This document shows, piece by piece, positions 1 through 7,343 of a DNA stretch of 50,015 bases. The translations under genes and the position numbers were made by a program. Source of the stretch: VFKU01 sp964620045 (GTDB lineage Bacteria > Hydrogenedentota > Hydrogenedentia > Hydrogenedentales > GCA-2746185); contig CAZUJL010000028.1 in the NCBI GenBank assembly GCA_964620045.1, positions 1 through 50,015 of the forward strand, given 5' to 3'. Below the pieces are notes generated by a model. That model was not told the DNA's origin and ran no database searches. It was given only the letters and a program-made list of their open reading frames with translations. Positions within the stretch are counted from its first letter, which is position 1. Each line of letters starts with the position of its first letter.

Positions 1-96
1 AAAGGGTGGGGCGATTGGTGAAGGGGTGCGCTCGAGGATGGACGTAGGTTTTGATGGAACGCATATCTATAGAGGCATGACGTCGTCGGTGGGACA

Positions 97-255
97 CCGG
101 AGCAAGACTCCGGCAGGGAAAGCGGCAGCGAGCTGCCGCAGTCCAAAGAGGTCAAGAGCGGCGGGCAGGATGCCCGCCCCAGGTTTGAGTGGATCTTCTC
201 GTTGGGTCGAGGTTCAGCTTGTGCGGCTGGGGAGATTCTTCGCGCTGCTCAGAAT
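97..255. repeat. Cluster of four short intergenic hairpin repeats
   Basis: Four small inverted repeats lie in a row: CCGGAG/CTCCGG (97-113), GCGGCAG/CTGCCGC (122-139), GGCGGGCA/TGCCCGCC (160-178) and ATTCT/AGAAT (235-255). The last one sits in a GATTCTTCGC...CTCAGAATGAC context that I recall as a common intergenic repeat in many bacterial genomes. No convincing gene occupies 1-276, so the cluster fills the stretch downstream of the minus-strand cupredoxin gene. Whether it acts as a terminator or is a mobile or REP-like repeat cannot be told from one copy. Confidence 0.55.
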
Positions 256-276
256 GACAAGTGTGGGGAGTGGTGA

Positions 277-1032
277 TTACGGTTTCTTCTCGGGCCGTTT
301 GAAGGTGTAGTTCGCGGTGGCGGGGGCGCCGGGGGTTACGGTGACTTTCATGCGTTGAGCGCCGAGGACTTCGTGCCAGGCTTCGAGTTCGTATTCGCCG
401 GGGGCGAGGCCTTCGATTTTGAAGTTGCCGTTGGCGTCGGTGACCGCGAAGAAGGGGTGATCGAAGACGCCGCACCAGGCTTCCATCCAGGCGTGGACAT
501 CGCATTTTATTTTGAAGACGGGTTCGGGCTTTTGGAAGGTGTGCTCGAATTCGTTTTCGGTTTTCGACATCGCGCGGTTCACTTCGCGGTTCAGCTTGGG
601 CAGCGGGTGCACGTTGTGCTGCAGGCCGTCGGGGTTCACGAAGCGGATGGCTTGTCCGGCGCGCAGGCCGATGACGTGCGGGCCGTAGCGGCAATCTTTC
701 TGCGAGACTTCGACGGGCTCGGTCGGCATCGGGTAGGTCTTGCCGGCGGGGAGTCCGGAGACAACGTAGACGAGTGTGTTCGCGACGCCCTGGCCTTCGC
801 CGAGGATGAGGAATTCGGAGAGGAGCGGTTTGTCGGCGTGGAGCGCCTTGCAGCCGGGGTCGGCCTCGACGGGGAGCGGGCGCATCTGCGGCGCTTTGCC
901 TTCGAAGACGGCGTGGCCCGTAATGGAGCCGGTCGCATCGGCGGAGACGGCCTCAGGGGCGGGTCCGCAGGCGACGAAGAGGAGGCTGAGGGCGAACAGC
1001 GTGTGGCCTTGGGCCATGCGCGAGGCGTGCAT
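277..1032 (-). CDS. Cupredoxin-like copper protein, probable lipoprotein
   Basis: The product is 251 residues. The start at 1032 is chosen because AAGGAG lies about ten bases upstream; the frame is open further back to 1116. A hydrophobic N-terminus ends in LFVAC with Cys22, a near-lipobox, so export and lipidation are likely. The centre resembles a plastocyanin-like fold with candidate copper ligands H139/H142, C177, H180 and M183 (H-x-x-H, then C-D-V-H-x-x-M). The last 60 residues look like a carboxypeptidase-regulatory-like beta domain (DANGNFKIEGLAPGEYELEA). Similar proteins are usually annotated as methylamine-utilisation or cupredoxin-like, with electron transfer or copper binding as the expected role. 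It is divergent from the copper monooxygenase at 1340, which suggests a shared copper-redox context. The true partner is unknown. Confidence 0.75.
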   Translation of the reverse strand: MHASRMAQGHTLFALSLLFVACGPAPEAVSADATGSITGHAVFEGKAPQMRPLPVEADPGCKALHADKPLLSEFLILGEGQGVANTLVYVVSGLPAGKTYPMPTEPVEVSQKDCRYGPHVIGLRAGQAIRFVNPDGLQHNVHPLPKLNREVNRAMSKTENEFEHTFQKPEPVFKIKCDVHAWMEAWCGVFDHPFFAVTDANGNFKIEGLAPGEYELEAWHEVLGAQRMKVTVTPGAPATANYTFKRPEKKP

Positions 1033-1339
1033 TCGTTGTATCTCCTTATGTTTCAATATGTTAAACCCAGCGCTGTGAAGTCGGGTTCCGCGATCGGTGA
1101 GGCGCTGAGCATACACCCGAAATTAGACGAAATTCACCGCGAAGTATTGGCTTTCGCCAGAGCTTGGCGAAGGGGGCGGTTTTCGACGATAACGTCTTTT
1201 TAACGTAACTTCTTATTGGAAGGCGGGTTATAGTACTCGGCAGTCGGTGGGCCGCGGGCATGCCGCATGCTTTATACGGGGTAGCACCATTCGGTGCTGT
1301 GCGGCGTCTAAGTGGCTGAAAAACTGAGTTGGAGGGGTT

Positions 1340-2896
1340 ATGACGGGCATGGTGATTGGACGAACGATTCTTGGCGCTGCGGCCGTGATGGCGGCGGGCG
1401 TGGCGGTGGGCGATGCGCCGAGCCGGCCGACGTATACGCGCGATATTGCGCCGATTCTGAACGCGAACTGCGTGACGTGCCATCGGCCGGGTGAGTCGGC
1501 GCCGATGTCGCTGTTGACGTACGACGAAGTGCGGCCGTGGGCGAAGGCGATCGCGAAGAACGTCGGCGAGCGTGTGATGCCGCCGTGGCACGCGGACAAA
1601 GGTGTCGGCGTGTTCGCCAACGATCGCAGCTTGTCGGACGACGAAGTGAAGACGATCGTGAAGTGGGTGGATCAGGGTGGCAAGCAGGGCGACCCGAAGG
1701 ACATGCCGCCGCAGCCGGAATTTCCGACGGGCGAGTGGCGCACGGGTGAGCCGGATATGGTGATCACGTTTGACGAGGTGAGTCTGCCGGCCGGTGGTCC
1801 AGACCAGTTTTATGATCTCGTGCATAAGCTCGATATGCCTGAAGACCGGTGGCTGCGCGCGGTCGAAGTGAAGCCGAGCAACCGCAAGGTCACGCACCAC
1901 GTGATCGTGTATCAGAGTGAGAACGAGGAGCGTCCGCCGAACGGTTGGCTGGCGGCGTGGGCGGCGGGCATGGAGCCGATGGTGTTCCCCGACAAGATGG
2001 GGCGCATGCTGAAGAAGGACGGCGTCATCGTCGGCGATATGCACTACCATCCGACGGACGAGCCGTCGAAGGACCAGTCGAAGCTTGGCCTGTACTTCGC
2101 GAAGGACGCGGATATCCAGAAGGAAGTCATCAACCTGTGGGTGGCGAACCAGGGGTTTGAGATTCCCGCGGGCAACGCGAGCTACAAGGCGCGGTCGTCG
2201 TACACCTTCCCGCAGGACAGCATCATTTTGGCCGTGTTGCCGCACATGCACTACCGCGGCAAGAGCTTTACGTACACGCTGAAGTATCCGGACGGCCGCA
2301 GCGAATTGCTGATGAGCACGAGCAACTACGACTTCAACTGGCAGACGAACTATACGTTCGAGAAGCCGGTGGAAGTGCCGAAGGGCGCGCGGATCGATTG
2401 CATCGCGGAGTGGGACAACAGCGCGGCGAACCCGCGCAATCCGGACGCGACGAAGAACGTGACGTTCGGCAATGCGTCGACGGACGAGATGATGATCGGG
2501 TTCGTGGACTACATCGTGAAAGACGGTGTGCGTCCCGTCAATGCGGACCTGGTCGTGCAGGAGCATCTGCGTGACTTCGCAAAGCAGGGCGATGCGTATG
2601 AAGTGGTGCTGAGTGAACCGGGCGAGGCCCCGGAGTTTGCGCCGAGCGCGCTGTATCTGCCGAAGGACGGCACGCCGCAGTGGTTCATCTCGCTGATGGG
2701 CAGCGTGTATGAAGTGAAGCTGACGAACCTGCAGTGGGCCGGTGACACGATCACGGGCACAGCGGCGGTGGGCGGCTTCGGCACCTTCGCGCTTGAAGCG
2801 ACGAAGGACGCGGCGACGGGCGAACTGCGCGGCAAACTGTCGAGCGATGCCGGCGGCCAGTTCCAGATGGAACTGCACGGCACTCCTACGCACTAA
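1340..2896 (+). CDS. Cytochrome c / copper type II ascorbate-dependent monooxygenase-like protein
   Basis: The 518-residue exported protein starts after GGAGGGG (1331-1337). Residues 1-25 form a signal peptide. A single heme c motif C-V-T-C-H (44-48) is followed by MPPWH (80-84), with Met80 a likely axial ligand. The rest resembles the PHM/DBH copper monooxygenase fold. H186-H187 with H235 or H237 fit the CuH site, and H302-x-H304 with M384 or M385 fit the CuM site. This order of ligands is what identifies the family. The expected chemistry is O2-dependent hydroxylation in the periplasm, with electrons arriving through the heme; the substrate is unknown. The 5' region holds a small AGCACC/GGTGCT hairpin (1283-1298). 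A strong terminator follows the gene. Such heme-copper fusions are frequent in planctomycete-like genomes. Confidence 0.82.
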   Translation: MTGMVIGRTILGAAAVMAAGVAVGDAPSRPTYTRDIAPILNANCVTCHRPGESAPMSLLTYDEVRPWAKAIAKNVGERVMPPWHADKGVGVFANDRSLSDDEVKTIVKWVDQGGKQGDPKDMPPQPEFPTGEWRTGEPDMVITFDEVSLPAGGPDQFYDLVHKLDMPEDRWLRAVEVKPSNRKVTHHVIVYQSENEERPPNGWLAAWAAGMEPMVFPDKMGRMLKKDGVIVGDMHYHPTDEPSKDQSKLGLYFAKDADIQKEVINLWVANQGFEIPAGNASYKARSSYTFPQDSIILAVLPHMHYRGKSFTYTLKYPDGRSELLMSTSNYDFNWQTNYTFEKPVEVPKGARIDCIAEWDNSAANPRNPDATKNVTFGNASTDEMMIGFVDYIVKDGVRPVNADLVVQEHLRDFAKQGDAYEVVLSEPGEAPEFAPSALYLPKDGTPQWFISLMGSVYEVKLTNLQWAGDTITGTAAVGGFGTFALEATKDAATGELRGKLSSDAGGQFQMELHGTPTH

Positions 2897-2917
2897 GCGC
2901 AATCGATAAAGTGTTCG

Positions 2918-2951
2918 CGGCCCGGGCCATGTGCCCGGGCCGTTTATTTTT
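2918..2951 (+). terminator. Rho-independent terminator
   Basis: A perfect ten-base stem (2918-2927 with 2933-2942, sequence CGGCCCGGGC) with a five-base loop is followed by TTTATTTTT. It closes the copper monooxygenase unit. Confidence 0.9.
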
Positions 2952-3010
2952 GGTGGGCGCGGGGCGGTTGTTTTTGTATGCTACTTCCCGTTTGTGCGGA
3001 GGGGGTACTA

Positions 3011-3748
3011 ATGTTGACGTTCCGTAATTTCGCGTGTGTGGTTGCTGTTGTTCTGGCTGCGATGGCCGCCGCAGTTGCGCAGGAGCCGGAGTCCACCACG
3101 ACGCCGGTGCCGCGCACGGGAAAATTCTGGGTCGACCGGCATGAGGCGATTAATGCTGAGGCGAAGGCGCGCGCGGGAAACGTGGACCTGCTATTTGTGG
3201 GCGACTCGATTACGCACATGTGGGATGTGACCCTTGTCCCCAAGTTCGGCAGTGGAAAAGTGGTGTGGGACCAGTATTACGTTCCGCGCAAGGCGTTTAA
3301 TACGGGAATTTCCGGTGACGGCACGGAGCACGTGTTGTGGCGGCTCGACCACGGCAACATTGACGGGATTTCGCCGAAGCTGGCCGTGGTGATGATTGGG
3401 ACGAACAACAATCCGAGTTCCGCGCAGGAAATTGGCGATGGAATTGTGGCAGTGGTGAATAGGCTTCGCGAGAAGCTGCCGCAGACGAAGATTTTGTTGC
3501 TGGCGATTTTTCCGCGTGGGGAGAAGCCGAACGAGTTGCGCGAGAAACTGGCGGAGGCGAGTCGCCAGGCATCGCGTGTGGCCGATGGAAACTGGGTGCA
3601 TTACCTCGACATTGGCGATGCGTTTTTGGATGATGACGGGACCTTGCCGGCGGATGTGATGCCGGATTATTTGCATCCGAACGAAAAGGGATATTGGATT
3701 TGGGCGGAAGCAATGGAGAGCAAGGTCAAGGAATTGATGGGCGAATAA
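3011..3748 (+). CDS. SGNH/GDSL hydrolase, secreted
   Basis: The 245-residue protein is started at 3011, where GGAGGGGG (2998-3005) gives good spacing and a signal peptide begins directly; an in-frame ATG at 2978 would add eleven residues and lacks such a site. All SGNH blocks are visible: G-D-S-I-T with nucleophile S66, I-S-G-D-G (block II), G-T-N-N with N132 (block III), and D219-Y-L-H222 (block V). The overall look is that of the PAF-acetylhydrolase beta/gamma-like group found beside carbohydrate-active enzymes. The likely reaction is ester hydrolysis, for example deacetylation of a glycan, in the periplasm or outside the cell. The DUF1080 gene follows 61 bases later and may be co-transcribed; a small TGCGGC hairpin (3770-3786) lies between them. 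Confidence 0.85.
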   Translation: MLTFRNFACVVAVVLAAMAAAVAQEPESTTTPVPRTGKFWVDRHEAINAEAKARAGNVDLLFVGDSITHMWDVTLVPKFGSGKVVWDQYYVPRKAFNTGISGDGTEHVLWRLDHGNIDGISPKLAVVMIGTNNNPSSAQEIGDGIVAVVNRLREKLPQTKILLLAIFPRGEKPNELREKLAEASRQASRVADGNWVHYLDIGDAFLDDDGTLPADVMPDYLHPNEKGYWIWAEAMESKVKELMGE

Positions 3749-3809
3749 GTGCTAGTCTTGGCGTGACTGTGCGGCGCTAGGCCGCAAGACGGGGAGCAGG
3801 AGTCCTTTC

Positions 3810-6800
3810 ATGATTCGCAATCGAGCGGGATGGATTTGTGCAGCAGCGGTTGTGGCTGCGTTGTGGGTGTGTGACGCGCGCGCGCAACGCGTCGAGGAAG
3901 GTTTTGTGCCGCTGTTCAACGGCAAAGACCTCGCCGGGTGGCACGGCGACATGAAGCTGTGGAAGGTGGAGAACGGTGAGATCGTGGGCACCACGCCCGC
4001 CGGTATGCCGCACAACAGCTTCCTGATGACGGACAACGAATATTCAGATTTCGTGCTGCGGCTGAAGGTGAAGCTGAAGAACAACAACAGCGGCATCCAG
4101 ATTCGCAGCCAGGAACTGCCCGAGTTCGCGATGAAGGGCTACCAGGCGGACCTTGCCGAGAAGACTTACTTCGGCATGCTCTACGAGGAACAGGGTCGCG
4201 GGTTCATGGAGTACTGGAAGAAGCTGTCGCCGGAAGAACAGGCAAAGATTCACGCGACGGGCAAGCAGGGCGACTGGAACGAATTCGAGGTACGCTGTGA
4301 GGGTGATCACATCACGATCATGCTGAACGGCGTGAAGACCTGCGACATTCACGATCCCGATGGCGCGAAACGCGGCCGGGTTGGTTTGCAGTTGCACGTC
4401 GGTCCGCCGATGGAAGTTCGGTTCAAGGATATTTCGATCCAGGAACTTGCGGCGAAGACCGCGAGCGCGGGGGCCGGTGCGGCGCCCGAACTCAAGGCGA
4501 TGCCGCGCGGCAAGCGCTTTCAGGTGGCGGAAGGCTTCGACGTGCAGCAGGTGGCCGGTGAGGACGTGACCGGCTCGTCGATCAGCATGACGTTTGACCA
4601 CGCGGGCCGGCCCTACATGGGGGTCGAGGGCGCGGGCGTGCGCACACTGGTGGACGATAACGGCGACGGTAAATACGACCGCTTTGTCGAGCTGACGCCG
4701 GAGGTGAAGAACGTTCAGGGCCTGTACGAGTTGGAAAAGGGCGTGTACCTGATCCAGGGCACGGGTCCCGATGAAAAAACAGGGGTCTTCAAAGTTACCG
4801 ATAACAATGGGGATATGGTGGGAGATTCGGTCGAATTCATGCTCGAATCCGACCGCGGCATGGGCGAGCACGGCCCGCACGCCATCCGCATGGGCCTCGA
4901 CGGCGACCTATATATTATGTACGGCAACCACTCCTACCCGAAGATGGCTGTTGATCCGGGTTCACCCTCGCGCGGGATGCAGGAAGACAACTTTCTGCCC
5001 CGCTGGTGGGACCCGCGCGGCCACGCCGTGGACATCGTCGTGCCCGGCGGCACGCTGCAGCGCATCGACACCAACTTCAAGAAGCTGGAGCAGTTCACCG
5101 GCGGTTTCCGCAACGCGTACGACTTCGACATCGATGCGGCCGGCGAAGTTTTTACCTTTGACTCCGACATGGAGTGGGACGTGGGCCTGCCGTGGTTCCG
5201 TCCGGTGCGCGTGGCGCACCTGATCCCCGGCGCGGACTACGGTTGGCGCTCGGGCTCGAGCAACGGGCCGTTTTACTATCTCGATTCGCTGCCGAGCGTG
5301 GACGATATCGGCCGCGGCTCGCCGGTGGGTACGGCGTTTTACGATCACACGGCTTACCCGTCGCACTACCGCGGCGCGTATTTCATGGGCGACTGGTCGC
5401 GCGGACGCGTGCGTGTAATTTTTCCGCAGCGCGCGGGCTCGAGCTTCTCTGGAAAGACGCAAGATTTCGTCGTCGGTGAACCGCTGAACGTGACCGACCT
5501 TGATGTGGGTCCCGACGGCGCGTTGTACTTCACGACCGGTGGCCGCCGCACGACGGGCGGTCTGTATCGCGTGATCAGCACCGGCGGCGGGGCGCAGGCG
5601 AGCACAGCGACAGGAATTCAAGCCGCGCTCGATCAACCGATGCCGCGCTCGGCATGGGGCAAAGAGAAGATTCGCGAGGCGAAGACCTCGATGGGTGCGG
5701 CGTGGGACAAAGCGCTGACGTCGGCCGTGCAGGACAAGAAGTTGTCCGGCGATCAGCGCGCGCGCGGGCTCGAATTGATGCAGGTGCTCGGGCCGCAGCC
5801 GAGTGTCGATCTGCTGGCTAAGCTGGCGGGCGATTCCGATGCCGACGTCCGCGCGGCGGCGGTATACCTTCTTGGGTTGCATCCGTTGGATAAGGTGAAG
5901 AGCCCGCTGCAGGGCGCGCTATCGGATTCGAATCCCGTGGTGGCTCGGCGTGCGTGCGAGGCGTATGTGCGCGCGGGACAGTCGTCCGATTTGAAGCCTG
6001 GCAAGGAAGTAGATGGTTTCCTGAATCTGTTGAATGCGCAGGATCGTCATTTGCGCACGGCCGCGCGCCTGGCACTGATGCGCACGGCGCCCGAGGCGTG
6101 GGCGGACAAGGTGTTGGCCGACGACGTGGCCAAGCATCCGCACGGCGCGCTCGATGGGTTGCTGGCGTTGACCCAAGTGCCGGCCTACGCCGACCATCGT
6201 GGGGCGGTATACGACAAGCTGGTGCAGTATGCGGGTGAAGATTTGAGTGACGATACGTTGCTCGATCTGCTGCGCGTGTCCCAGATGGCCGTGATCCGCG
6301 GCGGCGGTCTTGACGGTGCGCCGGCAGGCGCGATACAGGCGCTGCAGACCGCGCTGTTGCCGAAGTTTCCGCACAAGGACTGGCGCGTGAACCGCGAATT
6401 GCAGGTGACGCTGGCCGGCATGCAGACCACGGCCGCCATCGATCCGATTCTCACCTATCTTGAAGGCACGGAGAACCAGCAAGAGCAGATTCACACGGCG
6501 TATACGCTGCGCGCCTTGCGCAACGGCTGGACCAAGGAACAGCGGGACCGGATGGTGGAGTGGTTCGATCGCGGCTGGGAACTTGAGGGCGGCGCGAGCT
6601 TTGAAGGCTATGTGAACAACATTTGGGAAGAGACGCTGACGCTGCTGCCGGAAGACGAAAAGACGGCGGCGCTGAACCATCGCCAGGAATTCATGACGGC
6701 GCGGCAAGATCGCGCGAATGCGCTGATGGAGCAGCTTGAGGCCGAGAATAAGGGTGTGGTGTCGGATTTGGCCCAGCGTGACTTCACGGAAATCGCGGAG

Positions 6801-7256
6801 TATTTGGAATATGACCCGATGGCCTACCGCGAACCGAATCTGGAATCCGGCGAGCGCGTGTTTAAGCGTGCGCGCTGCGTGGAGTGCCACGTGTTCGGCA
6901 CGATCGGCAAGGGCGGCGGCCCGGATCTGACCTCGGCAGCGGGCCGGTTCACGCGTCGCGACATGCTAGAAGCGATTATGTACCCGTCGAAGGTGATCTC
7001 GGACCAATATGTGGCGCTGGACATTGAGATGAAGAACGGGGATTTCTTCAGCGGCATGCCCGTGAGCGAGAATAACAACACCTTGACGATCATGACGCCG
7101 ACAGGCGAGCGGAAAGACCTGAAGAAGTCCGACATCAAGCGTCGCGACGCGTCGCAGGTTTCCGTGATGCCGGAAGGGTTGATCGAGACGATGAATTTCG
7201 GCCAGTTGGTGGAGTTGATTCATTTCCTGGAATCCGGGAACAAGATGCAAGAGTAG
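3810..7256 (+). CDS. DUF1080 / beta-propeller / HEAT / PVC-type heme-binding multidomain protein
   Basis: The product is 1148 residues with a signal peptide ending near A-R-A (about 25) and a CAGGAG site before the ATG. Residues about 28-220 form a DUF1080 (LamG-like, 3-keto-disaccharide hydrolase) domain beginning G-F-V-P-L-F-N-G-K-D-L. Residues about 240-590 match the NHL/sorbosone-dehydrogenase-like propeller of the PVC 'membrane-bound dehydrogenase' family. Residues about 600-960 are helical HEAT-like repeats. The C-terminus carries heme motif C1023-V-E-C-H1027 followed by G-G-G-P-D-L, the Pirellula/Verrucomicrobium-type heme-binding domain (TIGR02603-like). The family is thought to oxidise or bind sugars outside the cytoplasm and pass electrons to heme, but the activity is not established. 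The protein is a strong taxonomic pointer to PVC-like bacteria. Confidence 0.85.
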   Translation: MIRNRAGWICAAAVVAALWVCDARAQRVEEGFVPLFNGKDLAGWHGDMKLWKVENGEIVGTTPAGMPHNSFLMTDNEYSDFVLRLKVKLKNNNSGIQIRSQELPEFAMKGYQADLAEKTYFGMLYEEQGRGFMEYWKKLSPEEQAKIHATGKQGDWNEFEVRCEGDHITIMLNGVKTCDIHDPDGAKRGRVGLQLHVGPPMEVRFKDISIQELAAKTASAGAGAAPELKAMPRGKRFQVAEGFDVQQVAGEDVTGSSISMTFDHAGRPYMGVEGAGVRTLVDDNGDGKYDRFVELTPEVKNVQGLYELEKGVYLIQGTGPDEKTGVFKVTDNNGDMVGDSVEFMLESDRGMGEHGPHAIRMGLDGDLYIMYGNHSYPKMAVDPGSPSRGMQEDNFLPRWWDPRGHAVDIVVPGGTLQRIDTNFKKLEQFTGGFRNAYDFDIDAAGEVFTFDSDMEWDVGLPWFRPVRVAHLIPGADYGWRSGSSNGPFYYLDSLPSVDDIGRGSPVGTAFYDHTAYPSHYRGAYFMGDWSRGRVRVIFPQRAGSSFSGKTQDFVVGEPLNVTDLDVGPDGALYFTTGGRRTTGGLYRVISTGGGAQASTATGIQAALDQPMPRSAWGKEKIREAKTSMGAAWDKALTSAVQDKKLSGDQRARGLELMQVLGPQPSVDLLAKLAGDSDADVRAAAVYLLGLHPLDKVKSPLQGALSDSNPVVARRACEAYVRAGQSSDLKPGKEVDGFLNLLNAQDRHLRTAARLALMRTAPEAWADKVLADDVAKHPHGALDGLLALTQVPAYADHRGAVYDKLVQYAGEDLSDDTLLDLLRVSQMAVIRGGGLDGAPAGAIQALQTALLPKFPHKDWRVNRELQVTLAGMQTTAAIDPILTYLEGTENQQEQIHTAYTLRALRNGWTKEQRDRMVEWFDRGWELEGGASFEGYVNNIWEETLTLLPEDEKTAALNHRQEFMTARQDRANALMEQLEAENKGVVSDLAQRDFTEIAEYLEYDPMAYREPNLESGERVFKRARCVECHVFGTIGKGGGPDLTSAAGRFTRRDMLEAIMYPSKVISDQYVALDIEMKNGDFFSGMPVSENNNTLTIMTPTGERKDLKKSDIKRRDASQVSVMPEGLIETMNFGQLVELIHFLESGNKMQE

Positions 7257-7271
7257 TGGGCTGAAAAAATC

Positions 7272-7308
7272 AGGGCGCGGATCCCGTGGATCCGCGCCCT
7301 TTGTTTTT
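7272..7308 (+). terminator. Rho-independent terminator, possibly bidirectional
   Basis: A perfect 13-base stem (7272-7284 with 7288-7300, AGGGCGCGGATCC) and a three-base loop are followed by TTTGTTTTT. The upstream side is A-rich (AAAAAAT), so it may also stop the convergent M1 peptidase transcript. Confidence 0.92.
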
Positions 7309-7343
7309 GTGGACGGTATGGACTTGATGGACGAGATGGACTT

